A DNA stretch of 64,000 bases from Strobilurus pachycystidiatus (taxonomy: Eukaryota; Basidiomycota; Agaricomycetes; Agaricales; Physalacriaceae), in NCBI GenBank assembly GCA_019915135.1, contig JAHLMK010000002.1, forward strand, positions 2,666,001 to 2,730,000, given 5' to 3'. The notes under the pieces are model-generated. The model was not told the origin of the DNA, made no database searches, and saw only the letters and a program-made list of their open reading frames with translations. Made by a program: the position numbers and the translations under genes. How positions within the stretch are numbered: the first letter of the stretch is position 1; each line of letters starts with the position of its first letter. Below are positions 31,283-43,515 of this stretch, in pieces.

Positions 31283-32627
31283 TCAAGATCCGAATTTGAC
31301 ATCATGATTTGGGTTGACTTTCCCAGTGTTGTTTGGGCGTGACACCGCAAAATATGAGCGTGGTCTGATCTTCGTCTCGAAATCAGGTCGTATAGCGCGG
31401 GAGGGAGGAAAGGCGGACACGGCGGGAGCGTTCTCGAGCACCGACGAGGACGTCGCCGCGGCTGATCGTGAAGATGAGAAGATTGCTGTAGCAGACGGCT
31501 CCATGGGCATCAAATTCTCCGAGATGTCCTGTTCGTTGACTTCGGTAGCAGAAATGACACGAGCGGATGCGGGTGGGGAAGGAGGTGATGGCTGCGACAG
31601 TGAGTCGGCAATGGTACTCTCGACCGCCGAGGATGAGACGCCAAGGTGTTCCTGGGTAGAGTTGATAACATGATTCTGGCCATAGACGAGTCTCGGGGCG
31701 CCGGTGGAAAGATTCGTCTTCGCTGGACGACTACCAGTGGCTTCCTGGGATTCGGATGGCGGCGGTGGAGTCATCTAGACACGAGTGTATGGGTAACAAG
31801 TTGGAGGCCCTGACACAATAAATGACACACCTTTAATCGTTTGGTTTCAATTTGGTCTTGCTGTTCATCATCGGCTGCACGTTTCGTACCGCGCTTCATG
31901 CCCGAGTTAAGCAGTACAGAGTCCAGGTCTTGCGATTGGATCTGTACCCGAAGATCCTCCAAAACCTTGAGAGCTATCCGGCGAGCCTCTTCGGTGCGCC
32001 CTTCCGCCTGCAGACACTCCTTCCTATAATATATCACAGATGCCTCTGATTTAGCAAGCTCTGCTCGGAGATCAACTGCTTGTCTCTCCAATTCGGCGAC
32101 TCGTCGCTCCAGAGCGGCGATAGTATTCTTCGAGGATTGGGCCTGGATCAATTTGCGCCCTTCGTAAAGGCGTTTCAATTGGCGAGTTTCCTGGGGAGAT
32201 ATAGCCCTCAGGCGTTGAGCTGGATGCGTGTAGACCGGTAGTATTCTGGGCTGTTGCATAGGCGGATAGCGCTCATGGAAAAGGAGTTCGGGAGAGGACG
32301 AGAAGCCAGGAGGCGGATCCGCGGAAATGTGGCGACGATCTACAGGGGAAGCGGATTGGGCAGGCGAGGGAGGGGGCGAAGTATATCGGCTCGACAACGG
32401 TGGAATCTGTTGGGAGGTTGATGCGGACGCCGAGGAACGGTGGCTTGATCTGGAAGTAGTCGTCGCGGAGGAGCGGCGAGCCGATTCGTGCGTCTTTTGC
32501 GGATGGGATTGTGATTAAGACAAATCCATGAAACCCTTACCGTCGCGGACCCAAACAAGTTTGCTACGGCGCTGAAGAGAGACGCGCAAGTACGCCTGTT
32601 CGCGATGGTGGTGCGTCTGGAAGGCAT
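31283..32627 (-). CDS. gene C2: coiled-coil protein, paralogue of C1
   Basis: Three exons: 32541-32627, 31831-32493, 31283-31774, with introns of 47 and 56 bp at the same positions as in C1. It starts MPSRRTTIANRR. Exon 2 has Ser/Pro-rich sequence with ISADPPPGF (VSEDPPPGF in C1), a coiled coil (IAALERRVAELERQ...) and a basic end (KRGTKRAADDEQQ). Exon 3 begins with ATG and is Ser/Ala/Pro-rich. Function unknown; probable nuclear or scaffold role is inference. It shares a roughly 400-bp upstream region with the divergent F-box gene 2. Confidence 0.75.
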
Positions 32628-32699
32628 GGCGGAGGGCAGTGGGGAGCAGATAGAATGATAGTCGTGAGTCAGAGAGGGGAAAAGTGGCGGCGTCAACTA

Positions 32700-32965
32700 T
32701 TTTGAGATCCCGTTTTATGACAAAAGGCCACCGCGCATTGTTCACCTAACTTGGACTCAGCTTGAGCCACTTTGCGCTGTCGGATCCATTTGCTGGCCGA
32801 GGTGTGGCATATGGCCAGTCTGCAATGAGAGAAGCATTGATTGGTGACCCCCGTCGTTGTGGGCGACGATGAGCATTGGCTGAGCAAAAATGTGGATGGA
32901 GGCGGCGCCAAAGAGTAGGCGGCAAGTGCCGACATCAGCCGTATTGGGATTGGCGAGTATTGATC
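32700..32965. promoter_or_regulatory. upstream block shared by C2 and C1; also F-box 2 promoter side
   Basis: Homologous to 27540-27870 upstream of C1. It sits between the divergent genes C2 and F-box 2, so it may serve both. Confidence 0.55.
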
Positions 32966-33039
32966 CCGAAATCCTCGTTCTCCTTTCAACTTCCACCCTC
33001 AATCCATCCCAAGTCAAAGACTTCGTCTTAACTCTCAGG

Positions 33040-34664
33040 ATGAGTGGCGCGTACGTCTCTGCAGTCATCCATTCCTTTTCATCATCCGACCCTTGAATTT
33101 CATCCCCAGTTCTTGCTCGTTTTGCAGCGGCAAGACGACCTTTACAGGTCCAAACTTGGACGAGTACCTGTCGAGCGCCCGCTTTGGTGCCCTGCTGGAC
33201 AGCAATGAAGCTGCGAAGCCAGGAGAGGTCATCTGCTTGCAGCGCACAGCTCGGGATGCCTCTACCGGTCTCCAAGAAATCGACGTGCAGCTCGCCGCGC
33301 TCAAAGCAACACGGGAAAAAATCGAGATTCGACTCCATTCCACCAAAAAAATTCTCCATCCATTACGCATTCTTCCCACAGAGATCTTACGCGAAATCTT
33401 TCTCTGTACTGTGATAGAGCCAGTGGATGTCGTTGCAGACTCTTTGAATCCCAGAGGCCCCTTGTGGCCCGTCTCTCAAGTTTGCCAGCACTGGAGAGCA
33501 GTCGCGCTTTCTTTTCCGCAACTGTGGTCTTCCCTGTGGTTGGATCCTTATGCCTATCGTGGAATCCCACAACGCAGAGTGCTCCATCGGCTGGAACTGT
33601 ATCTGAAGAGATCCAAGAATCACGACATGACGGTCCATCTCTATCGCCTTACCGAGCATGACATTGCGACGATGATGGCAATGCTTGAGGTCAGCATGCC
33701 CCGATGGGCGTCGCTTCACGTTGACATGCTTATATCGGTGGTTGACTTCTTGGGCCGGAACATGCCAGTGTTCGACCGTCTGAGGACTCTCAACGTCGTC
33801 GGAGACGATTTCGTCGATCCTGACTCATATGACGGGCCACTCGTTGGTACCTTCATGGCGGCACCGCGTCTTAGTCAGCTCAATGTCCTCTTTACGGACT
33901 ACCGATTCCGTTTTCTATCCCTTCCTTGGAACCAATTGACCACCTTCGATTGCCGATTGTGTTCCTATGAAGAGCTAGAGGTTCTGCGTAAATTGACGCA
34001 CCTGATGACGCTAGTGGTCAGGGTTTCCTTTGACGAGCCAAACCCAGACCAGCGCCCACAGATCCTTCTGCACTCCCTCACCTCGTTGACTGTCTATCAT
34101 GAGGACGACGGCGCTCCTGATCTTCTTGATCATCTGAATATGCCAATCCTCTCGTATCTCAAGTGGGACCTACAAGAATACGAGGGCCAAGGCCAACTAG
34201 TTTATCCCAATTCGCCGCCTGTGCTTGGGCACCTACGATCGTTGGACCTTCAGACACCGGGTGGCGATAACGACGACTGGCATGATAACATCAAAGACTT
34301 TCTCGCGTGCCTCCGACTGGCCAAGAAGCTTGAAACGTTGTATATCACATCTGACATGCTCTTCTTTGCCGATGCCCTCCAGCAGATGACACTGGTAGAC
34401 GACGGTGGCGATCCACCCCTTCCATCCCTTCGCGATCTTGCCCTCCAGGAGGGTAATACATCACACACCAACGAGGAATCCGTCGAATCTGCCGTCGCAA
34501 CGCTGTTTGATATGGTGACGCAGCGCTGTCCTGGTAGCACTACACCGAGCGGATGTGCTAAAATGGAGAAGTTATGTGTTTCTCATGTGCTGTCGGACTC
34601 GCTCAAAGGCGATGACTGGGATCGCGTGAAGGATACAATCAGAGTTGAGGTGATCCCTGCCTAG
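33040..34664 (+). CDS. F-box/leucine-rich protein 2
   Basis: Two exons, 33040-33050 and 33110-34664. A tiny first exon (ATG AGT GGC GC) is joined across a 59-bp GTACGT...CCCAG intron, because the main frame has no upstream ATG. N-terminal CSFC and a coiled coil precede the F-box (LRILPTEILREIFLCTVIEP... VCQHWRAVALSFPQLW), then leucine-rich repeats. Same architecture and likely SCF adaptor role as F-box 1. Divergently placed from C2. Confidence 0.85.
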
Positions 34665-34962
34665 AAGTCAATAGTGGTTCAGAGAGGTTCCGTCGTGTTT
34701 TTTTCTTCTTCTTGGACGGTTGCCTTTTTGACGTCTGATATTGTTGTCGTGCATGTATTGTAACTACTAGGGATAGACTAGCATTTGAACCATCCTGATA
34801 CTTTATAGTCTACGGTAATGCCGACGCGTCAATCATCAAAATATCCAAAAGTGGCTAGCAACACACAAAGATGGTTGTGTCAATGACAATAGGATATAAT
34901 TACGACCAGAGCAGGCAGAATATGAGCAGGCACTCGGCGTACATGAAATTGAAGGACAGCCT

Positions 34963-36085
34963 ATGCGCACCTTGATGGCATCAGAACTTCTGCTTTGGAC
35001 CCGACCACCACCTACAATATCCATATCTGCTGGCATTCCTCTCAAGGGACGCTACAATTTGTGCCATGCGCCCCGACCGAATCAATGGAAATGGGTTGCC
35101 GCGGGAAAGGTGGTCATAGCAAGCAGAGGTAGCACGGGCAGCAGCCCAATCCCCTCCGCGGTCGACGCCAGTCCGGCCATCGTCTTCGTTGTCTCCCCGT
35201 CACCGAACTCGTCCCGCTCATTGCAATAATTTGTACTGGTGCCCATTTGCCTATCCGTGCTTTAGATGCCATTCTGGATGGTGACCTCGACGTCCGCGGC
35301 AATCACGGTACCACTGGCATCTGCTTCGTTCCGGTGCGTTCTCTACTGGTTACCGGTGTCTTTGGGACAAATTTATCAGTAGGCAAACGTTAGGAAACGT
35401 TATCGCAGCGGCAGTACGAGACTCGGAGATCACACGCCAGCTTAGTCGACCAGGCAATATCCACTCCCACCGCCTCTCCTCACCTCGCAACTACGCGTTC
35501 AATTCCCATCCGGTAAACAGATGGAGGACCGCACGATAGGACAGACTCCGACCAGGCCCTGACTATTTCCTCACGCTGGGAAATGTCATCATCAACATAC
35601 CTGGTCAATCTCTTGCACCCAAGTTGCATTCGCGGCCGAACCACGGCTATCGGTGTCCGTATCACACTTCCGGGCGGAGACGTAGTCTTTCCCTCCAATA
35701 TTAACCCGCCGTCAGCGCAGGCGTCGCTGTCAGTTTCGACCCTCTCTCCGCCCATGCCATTTCTGCTGTCAGGTATGTGCTCTGTAGCCTCTATGCGCTG
35801 CTGGTCGGATGATTGAGACCAATTTCCTCAGGCAACGCTAACGCCGTACACGACGAAGAATGCGCCTCTGGACAGGCGCTCGCTCGGATCGCCGAAACCA
35901 TTGATGCCATGATCTGTGTCTGTGCGTCTTCTACTCCGTTTACTAACACCTATTAATCAACGTATCTATCGTCGTCTTCCTTTGTAGACTCTCAGGACCG
36001 GGCTACCCTCATAGGCATGCTCGAAAATTCTGGCGCTGCAAGCAGAAAAAAGCGGAGCAAGTACGATACGCATCGGGGGAAGTGA
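34963..36085 (+). CDS. possible multi-exon gene, unrecognised
   Basis: Several coding-looking segments lie between good splice signals. The clearest chain is near the 3' end: SPPMPFLLS joins NANAVHDEECASGQALARIA across an intron around 35775-35831, then YSQDRATLIGMLENSG across another around 35923-35988, ending near 36085. Upstream, HLPIRALDAILDGDLDVRG lies near 35240-35310. I could not build a complete frame. It may be a degraded gene. Confidence 0.35.
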
Positions 36086-36663
36086 ACCATAGTGGCTAGG
36101 CCCTCGACGCGCTTTGTGCGGGCGGCGCAGCGCAACGGTGATTGCGTTCCAGAGTCTGCTACGCCGGCTCTTTTCCTCGTCAAGGATGCATTTGCGAAAT
36201 CATCGCCTTAAACACGGACACATCATCAACACTGGCCAGGTAGTGTCACGCTAGCTGCATTTTGCCCGAACGACTTACTCACTGGCCCATCAGCTCATCA
36301 GCTCATTTCATGGCGTTCGAGGTAAAAGATTGATATCCAAGGTCTCGCGCTGTTACGTATAGTCTGGCATTGATCTACAGCTGCTGTTTGTGCATTCCGA
36401 AGTCGATCGGAGCCTGAAGCTACGAATCGAATCGAAATGGATCTTCGTAGGTGACATCTGGTCTACATATCTCGAGAGAAATACTCACCTGGAAGTATCA
36501 GTGCCTGAAATCTTCGTTCCCGACAAGCAATGGCTATTCTCTGCATTCCATTTCATACACAACTTCGCCGAAGCTATATAAATCAACGCACGGAGAGCCA
36601 CACAGCAACTACTTCCTGCCACCTACTTCCATCCTGCAGCCCGGCGCTTGTTAGTCATTTAGG
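36086..36663. other. intergenic
   Basis: Probable promoter region of the secreted-protein gene, with a small CATCAGCT repeat at about 36290-36305. Nothing else recognised. Confidence 0.4.
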
Positions 36664-37627
36664 ATGCTTCTCGCGCTCTTCACCCTCGTATACCTTCTCG
36701 GTGGCAATGTTGCTCGAGGACTGCCAATGGACGGTCATCCCCTGCTCAGCCGAGGACCTCTACCTGGTTCAAACGAACAGAGGTCCCCATTTGTCCCACG
36801 AGCGATAAACACAACATTTGTGCTCGATGTGGAGAGTAATAAGACAGACCTCCTCGGATACTGGCGAATGCAGTCTGCGTTGCTGGCACAGAGATACAAC
36901 GTGCAATACACTAAAAAGGATGCCGGTGACCCGTGCAACAGTGCGTATGATGAATATCTATACCGTTATTCACGCTGACACGAACCCAATTCTAGCAACT
37001 ACAGAGTCGTATGGCTGCCTGAACGCAAACCCGGCTGTGTGCTGGCCGGGCAGAGGTCCCAATGGTCTAAGTTACCCCCTGGATCATATTTTTACTGTGG
37101 ACGATTACCACAATGGAGGAGGGAATTGGTACGTCCTGGGCAACGGTTGTCCCTACGGTGCAAAGTGCTTCGCCCAGCCGCGATCCACTTGGGAGATGGC
37201 CACCCTGGGCTTCGGCGTCGTCATTGGATGCGACACGGAAGAAAACGTTAACCGTAACTTTGCGGATGCGAATGTCAATGGCGGTTGGAACCTGAGTGAG
37301 ACCGTGTTGGCGGCGAATCCCATGCCCTTTGTCTCTCTCACTACCTGTCCGTTAGCAACACCGACCCGCTTCTGGTGGCCCTCAGCGGTACCAACCAGTG
37401 CCAATACTTCCACATCGTTGCCTGAGGGTTCCCCATCCGTTAACGCTACCGAGCTGTCGTCCACGGTCACTGCGCCGTCGACGAGCACAACTTCTTCATT
37501 GCCGACGTCTGTCGGTGGTGCCGAAACATCCTTCAATGGCTCCGATGCATCTACTATAACCACGACAGCAACGGTTACGGTCACTTCTGTCTCAGTTTCT
37601 GTCAGCACGGTAGGCCCTACTAAGTAA
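36664..37627 (+). CDS. secreted Ser/Thr-rich protein, unknown function
   Basis: 302 residues over two exons (36664-36940, 36996-37627) with a 55-bp GTGCGT...TCTAG intron. The N-terminus MLLALFTLVYLLGG is a clear signal peptide. The middle is Cys/Gly/Trp-rich (GCLNANPAVCWPGRGPNG, GNWYVLGNGCPYGAKC), suggesting disulfides. The last 90 residues are a Ser/Thr-rich stalk likely to be O-glycosylated. No hydrophobic GPI tail is seen. No family recognised; an extracellular or cell-wall protein is inferred. Confidence 0.72.
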
Positions 37628-39301
37628 CAAGTAGATTTTTACCCATTCAATCTTGTATCGCGAAGCTGCTCCCTGCCATCCTTTTTGGCCAGACTCCCGT
37701 TTCCCGTTGAGTGGCGGTTCATTCTTTCTGTCCGGTTACATTATATATTACTTATAAGCTGGATACTTATACATTATGTTGTACTCAGTACGCGCTCAGC
37801 CATGACGTGCGTCATAATTGACTGGGAGTCGCCTACGGCCTCTTCCTGCAAGCGACGGAGCCAAGATAGCTTTAGGATGTGCTCACGCTGCGATCGAGGG
37901 CACGATAACGTAGGAGGACCATTGAAAGATGAAAGTCCGAGTTCGAAGTAGGAGCAAGATCGCGTTGAACGTACGTACGAAGAGTCCGTGATATCGAAAA
38001 CGAAAGACATAATCAGGAAGCTTGCGAGATGAACAGGAGAGAAGGGATATACACGACGGTAGAAGCAAAGGAAAGGCAAGAGACAGGGTGAGACAGGGTG
38101 ATGCCCAAAGGCATTTGGAGCAGAAGTTGTCAGATCTTCAAGTTGGTCTCTGAGAGGATGTGCGAGCAACGACGGATAGCTGGACGAAGGTGGTATGGGG
38201 AGAGACAATGGAAAGAAGTCGTAGTCGCTTCTATAACGATTCACCGGGAAGAATCCTCACACCCTGCCACAGGCGGAACCTGTCTGAACGGCCGATTCAG
38301 AACGGAGCGCCAACACAAGTCAAACGAACGTACAAAGTCCTCCGCCTGAAGGCGACGCTTGCGCCTTGTGCGTTGCATATGAGGACTTGGAGAGCACCGC
38401 GTTGCACTCTCCATTACGCCCTTCCAGTCCCGGCGTCCGGGTTTGGTCTTGTGTGTCGAACTTCCGTTCCGTTTCACAGGTGAGCCCTTGGGACAAGACG
38501 GATGCATCCTGATCCTTCCTAGGGTATGCGGCAAGCACTGCACGTCTCCATGTTGATGAGTGCATGGTGGGGGTGTAGTGCCAATATCGAGTCCGTGGCA
38601 CTGGTAAGCTATCGGACCGACTGATGGAGTTCGAGAGTAGAATGAGCAAGGCTTCGCCGAGGGAGGAATTGAATGGGGTCTGGCTAGCTACGAGGTGAGG
38701 AAAATGGAGAGGATTGAGACGACTTTGCTTCACGCACCTCGAACTCGCGGTAGTGTTACAGGCCTAGGCAAGCACTAGTATACGAGTCTCTTCGCCGCCT
38801 TGCCAGTCTCGAGGTCCTGATATCCGCGGTGCTTTTCGATTGCCGAGTGTCCGCCCGCGCCGAGTCCAGCAGTCGTCGCTTTTGATCGTCATGGTTTGGG
38901 ACAAGCAGTGATCAGGGTCGTGACCGTCTTTCCTCTTGCTTACTTACATCCATAGTCAATTTGAGTACCCGCCGGCCACTCGCTCGTTCCATCACTGCTA
39001 CCATCATCGAGACGACAACGCACTATCAGGGATCTACATCTAAATCTGCTTCAACTTGAATATTTGTTTCTTGCCCTTGGGCCACGACGAGTGCGAAGCA
39101 GATGTAGATCATAACCTTGACTCGTCAACTGATGCGTATTTGCTAACAGTCTCTTCTCTACGTCGACATCCTCCAAAGGTTCAGCCAGATTCATTCGTCG
39201 CCTTTGTACATCCGAGTCATCATAACCCCGGCCGCGTAAATCCTCTCATTCGCTCAGAACGTCGTTCATTTCGCTGATACGTTACCAGTTTAGAACACGA
39301 T
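37628..39301. other. gene-poor stretch
   Basis: Only overlapping short frames on both strands with no spliced structure or recognised domain. The last few hundred bases are the upstream region of F-box 3. Confidence 0.4.
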
Positions 39302-40696
39302 ATGAACACAAACGTCTCGTCTGTATTAGACAATGTTCCGGATGATATCCTTCGCAGGATATTTCTATCGACCCTCGAAATTCCTGATCATCGCCGAGAA
39401 CTGAGCTCACTGGATCATCGAGATGTTCCCTGGGTGTTCAATCGCGTCTGTACGCACTGGCGCGCGCTGGCAATTGACACGCCTCTTTTGTGGTCCTCTT
39501 TGGCACTCAACGTACCGGCGATATGGGGCAAGCCGCGCCCGTGGGCTGCCTTTAGTGTCTTCGTGCTCCAGGTCAAGCGGTCACAGCAGTGTCCAATCTC
39601 TTTGTCCATAGTCAAAGACGAATATGCGTTTCATGAGGGCGATGCACTTGATTGGCTACTCAATCGACATCATGATTCAGGTTTACTCTCCCGCTGCACG
39701 TCTTTCAAGATGAGCGGGGACGCACTGGAAAGGAATGCCAAGATCTCCGGGTCTTCCGTGGAGTCCCTGGTCCAGACATTCCAATTCCTCGAGCATTTGG
39801 ATTTGTCGGGGTGGGTGCACGAGGTGCCGGACATCGGACTGGATCCTGTGCCAATAGTTCTCCACTCGAATGCACGTATTCGCCTGCTGCACATTCGAAG
39901 CCTGACGCAATTGAGCGTGTGCCACTTCGGTCTCTCCCAGCTTACAGAATTGCACATCGGAGAGGTTTCGTTTGACCGCACCACTTGTGCGACTCTGAGG
40001 AGCCTCTCTTGCCAAGCAAAGTATCTTCGGTGTTTGTCACTGAGAGAGGCTCCCGAGATGGGCTATTCTTCCCCAGATGATCTCACACAAGAGACAGAGA
40101 TACCTTTCACCCGCCTGGAAGTGCTATCACTGTACCAAAGTTGGACGGGAGTCGGTTTCAAGTCAATCATGTGTTTCCTGTCCATCCTTCATGTCCCTTC
40201 CCTCCGAGAACTCACCATCCATATGACATCAGGAAACTCCCGTGTCATGACCTCTGAAGACCAACCTCTCCCTCCCACCACGAGATTCTTACCCTCGGTA
40301 ACACATCTGCACGTCAAACTCGAATACGACTTCGCCTATCTTGTCATGCACGCGTTCCGCGCCATGCCCCATATTGTCGAGCTCACGATTGAGCCGCGAG
40401 CCTACCGTGATATCTACGAGCTGCTGCGTGACAGCCTTCCTTCTCTTCAGCGTCTGCACATCAAACCAGCTTTCCGCAGTGATTCAGGCTATGTGGCCGT
40501 AGCTCACATTGCGGAACTGTTGCCAGAACGACATAGGCGCGGACATTCGATTCCGAGCGTACGGCTAGACGACCCGGTGACGATGGCCAGGCTCAGACCC
40601 GACTCTGTCTCTTCCATCATGTCGTCTTGGGAAGCAATGCGCAGCCTGATTGGTACCAGCGTGGATCTGAAAGATGTCGTCTTCGTCGATCGGTGA
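39302..40696 (+). CDS. F-box/leucine-rich protein 3
   Basis: 464 residues in one exon. The F-box is at the very N-terminus (LDNVPDDILRRIFLSTLEIP... VCTHWRALAIDTPLLWSSL), with no CxxC or coiled coil before it, unlike F-box 1 and 2. Degenerate leucine-rich repeats follow (LTQLSVCHFGLSQLTELHIG). Likely SCF substrate adaptor; target unknown. Confidence 0.87.
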   Translation: MNTNVSSVLDNVPDDILRRIFLSTLEIPDHRRELSSLDHRDVPWVFNRVCTHWRALAIDTPLLWSSLALNVPAIWGKPRPWAAFSVFVLQVKRSQQCPISLSIVKDEYAFHEGDALDWLLNRHHDSGLLSRCTSFKMSGDALERNAKISGSSVESLVQTFQFLEHLDLSGWVHEVPDIGLDPVPIVLHSNARIRLLHIRSLTQLSVCHFGLSQLTELHIGEVSFDRTTCATLRSLSCQAKYLRCLSLREAPEMGYSSPDDLTQETEIPFTRLEVLSLYQSWTGVGFKSIMCFLSILHVPSLRELTIHMTSGNSRVMTSEDQPLPPTTRFLPSVTHLHVKLEYDFAYLVMHAFRAMPHIVELTIEPRAYRDIYELLRDSLPSLQRLHIKPAFRSDSGYVAVAHIAELLPERHRRGHSIPSVRLDDPVTMARLRPDSVSSIMSSWEAMRSLIGTSVDLKDVVFVDR

Positions 40697-41208
40697 ATCC
40701 GGCTAATTGCCCATTTTTATATCAAGCTTATGGTACTGCCCGCCGTCTTATGAGTCTAAGTGTCTCATATCGCGAGGCGGTTTCATCGTTGAAGTATGCA
40801 AACACTGGCTCTGGGCGAGCTAGGGGCTCGAGGAGATGACGACTCGGAAATGGGCTCCTCACAGTTGGGTAACCGTAGATATTCTTCAGCCATCAAAATT
40901 ATCAGAGACCAATCACTATCACTCCGCGTATCTCGCCTTGTATGAAGCGAAACAATCTGCTGTTGAGGAGAAGATTGGTACGTGATCAAGAGACGAGTTG
41001 AGCCTGTTGAGGAGTACTCGATCTCGATCAGGCCACAGTTTGACTTCAACGGCGCACTGATTGATTCGCCCCATGCATCCCCGATAACAACGCTGTTCGA
41101 GTAAATGTGTCCCGCCTTTATCCTGATTGCCCAGCTGAGTCTCGAGGCTGCCGCTCTGAAGGAGGATCATGAGCCATGCAATTGGACATGTTATCTCGGA
41201 GTCCAAGA
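40697..41208. other. intergenic
   Basis: Between F-box 3 and the block shared with gene A. Nothing recognised. Confidence 0.4.
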
Positions 41209-41462
41209 GACTCAGGGACCGCCTGTCAAACAGGGACCTTCAGTTCAACAGGGACTTCATACCCCTCTCTTGACTCTTTTCAATGATCAAAATGCAATTT
41301 ACTTATGGTGAACTCGGACCAGTACTACACCTATTGATGAAGCAGGGCTGCTGGTAAGCTTGCAGTGCAGAAGGCTTGACTCCCCCGAGTCTTGTCGCTC
41401 ACAGAGCTACGTGCTGGGCCGTTCAATATAGTCCGAAAACGGCAGCGTACAAGCCACTTGCC
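41209..41462 (+). promoter_or_regulatory. upstream block shared with gene A
   Basis: Homologous to 9601-9833. It ends about 340 bp before the gene B ATG, matching the spacing at gene A. A shorter match (GCCGCCACGCGAT, GCGTGCCG) continues near the start codon. Confidence 0.7.
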
Positions 41463-41798
41463 GACATCTGCAACATCTTAGAAACAGACTACACTACCAA
41501 CAGGGCTATCCTATCCAACTACACCAAACAATTTTTTTCACGTTTCCATTCATTTTTGCATCAAATCATTAGTCCATCAGATCCCACTAGGCCATACTAT
41601 AAAGGCGGAAAAGCCATTGCCACGGCGTGGAAGCTAACCGACGTCGAAATCTTCGAGCTAAAGCGCGACGCGTCGACGCGATGCCGCCACGCGATCATCT
41701 CTTTGCCGCGTGCCGGCGAGTCACGAGTGTCTCACTTCTCTCTCTTAAACCACCACATCATCGTCAACTGTGATCAGCTCGCCGCGTTCCCCCCTGCC

Positions 41799-43515
41799 AT
41801 GAAGACGCCTAGCGCTAAAAACGCCGTTCCTAGAATCACTGTTCGAGATCACCTACCGTCTACACACAGGCTCGCCGCAGTTGTAGTCAACCGCTACCTC
41901 AAGGAGGATACAAGCGTTCTCCCCGCCAAAATCAAGACCCTCATTGTCGCACACTACGAAAACCCCAGCACGGCTCCTTTTCCCTCCCATGCTATCGCTA
42001 AAACCTATCGGTCGCACACCATAGTCGTCAACGGCGAGCTCATGCACATGAAGAAGCTCGTCATCGACAGCGATAATCTCGCCTCCCTCCTGCTCTCTTA
42101 CGAGCTCACTCAGAGTGCCGTCAAGATGAAGTCTGACGTCCGTCGCCACTTTCATGGCGTGCCTGTCGAGCTATTAGGAATATGGCGTGATGTTGTCGAC
42201 CAGGTGCTTGAAGAGGACTGTTCGAGGAAATCAAAGAAACCGAGACTCGAAGGACCGACCACGCTCGAGGAGGACAGCAATCCTGGACTGGTCCCACTCA
42301 GCAATGATTTGACTTCCGCGGACAAGGCTACACCTCGACAAAAAGAGCAAGAAGAATCGAAGCTGGACAACCTTGTTGCCGACACTGAGATAACCGAAGT
42401 TTCAACTCACAGGCATGCCGAGGCTTTGTGGAGCACCCCTTCTCACTGTCCTTCTCCTCTGCCAGTCGATCCGCTGGAATATCTTCGCCACGAAATCAAG
42501 CTTGAACTTCGACGGAATTTAGCTGCAGGGTGTGCTATACAGAACGATGTACGTAGGCGGAACATCCTACTTCTCTATTGCGAGTCATCTATCGGCACTC
42601 CTTTTGCATTCCCGCTCACGTCTTACGTCTGCAGTGTCGAACAAGCCCAGCGTTGTCCCAGGGTGCGAGCTTGGCCCTTACGCCCTCCCAGACGTTGCTA
42701 GCATACGGCCTTTTATCCCGCCTTGTCCCGACCCGCTCTATGTCATCAATGCCGAAGGCATTGCCTCTATGCCCGGGGACAGCGTGGAAGACTGCTTTGA
42801 TCTTGACGACTTCGCCCGGATGGACGACAAGGATGCCCTGCAAAAGGCCCTGACGACGCTGCAAACAAAAGTTGCCGACAAGAAGACCCTCCTACGACGG
42901 TGCATGACGCGGAGCCGACGCGACTGGCTTACTTTCCGCTTTTATATTTCCCTCATCTTGGAAGGCGACGCCGGTATGTTACAGTATCATTCTCTTACAT
43001 GGATGGCAACAATGATCTCTCGATTTCACAGTCCAGGATAAGTGGGACAACTTGTGGGCTATCGCATGGGCGCGATTCCCAGCTGCACCGGGCGAGGTGC
43101 GTTACTAATGCCAATGAGTGACAAATTACTAACGACGCTGTCAGATGGCCATTCGCTCCGAGATTCTGGACGAGGGATTACTTGATAGTGTGAGTGTCTT
43201 GACTTCTCCGGGGCTTGCGTTGCCTAACTAACTATGACCAGCCTCTGCAAGAAGCACCCTTCGTACGTCCGAGAATCCAGTCATGCGTCGTCATTTCGCT
43301 CACGCGTATATTCAGTGGGCCGCAGAATTTGCCGCAGATGATCGCCCCAGCATCAAAGCGTCTCTTTGGGAAGATGCGGACAAAAAGTCCACCGACATTG
43401 CCTCGGCAGAGTGTGAGTTATTTTTGCAATTTTCTGCTCGCCTAAACTCTAACTGAACCCCAGAATTTTGAACAAGTTCAGACTATACCCACAAAATTCA
43501 TGTTTCGCATTATAA
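41799..43515 (+). CDS. gene B: intact member of the A/B family
   Basis: Exon 1 runs 41799-42548 from MKTPSAKNAVPR and holds the block shared with gene A (LAAVVVNRYLK, LIVAHYENPST, FHGVPVELL). Introns are 42549-42634, 42974-43031, 43097-43144 and about 43188-43241. Later exons read VSNKPSVVPGCELGPYALPD, DKWDNLWAIAWARFP, MAIRSEILDEGLLD and MRRHFAHAYIQWAAEF. The last splice and the stop at 43513 are uncertain. No domain is recognised. The conserved N-terminal block with its dispersed copy suggests a lineage-specific family. Confidence 0.65.

Noticed and set aside
33093..33109. Start of F-box 2 at a TTG codon
   Set aside because: A 59-bp intron with good splice sites links the main frame to an upstream ATG at 33040.
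37774..38733. Overlapping frames of 100-156 residues downstream of the secreted-protein gene
   Set aside because: Frames on both strands overlap with similar lengths and none shows conserved motifs or introns.
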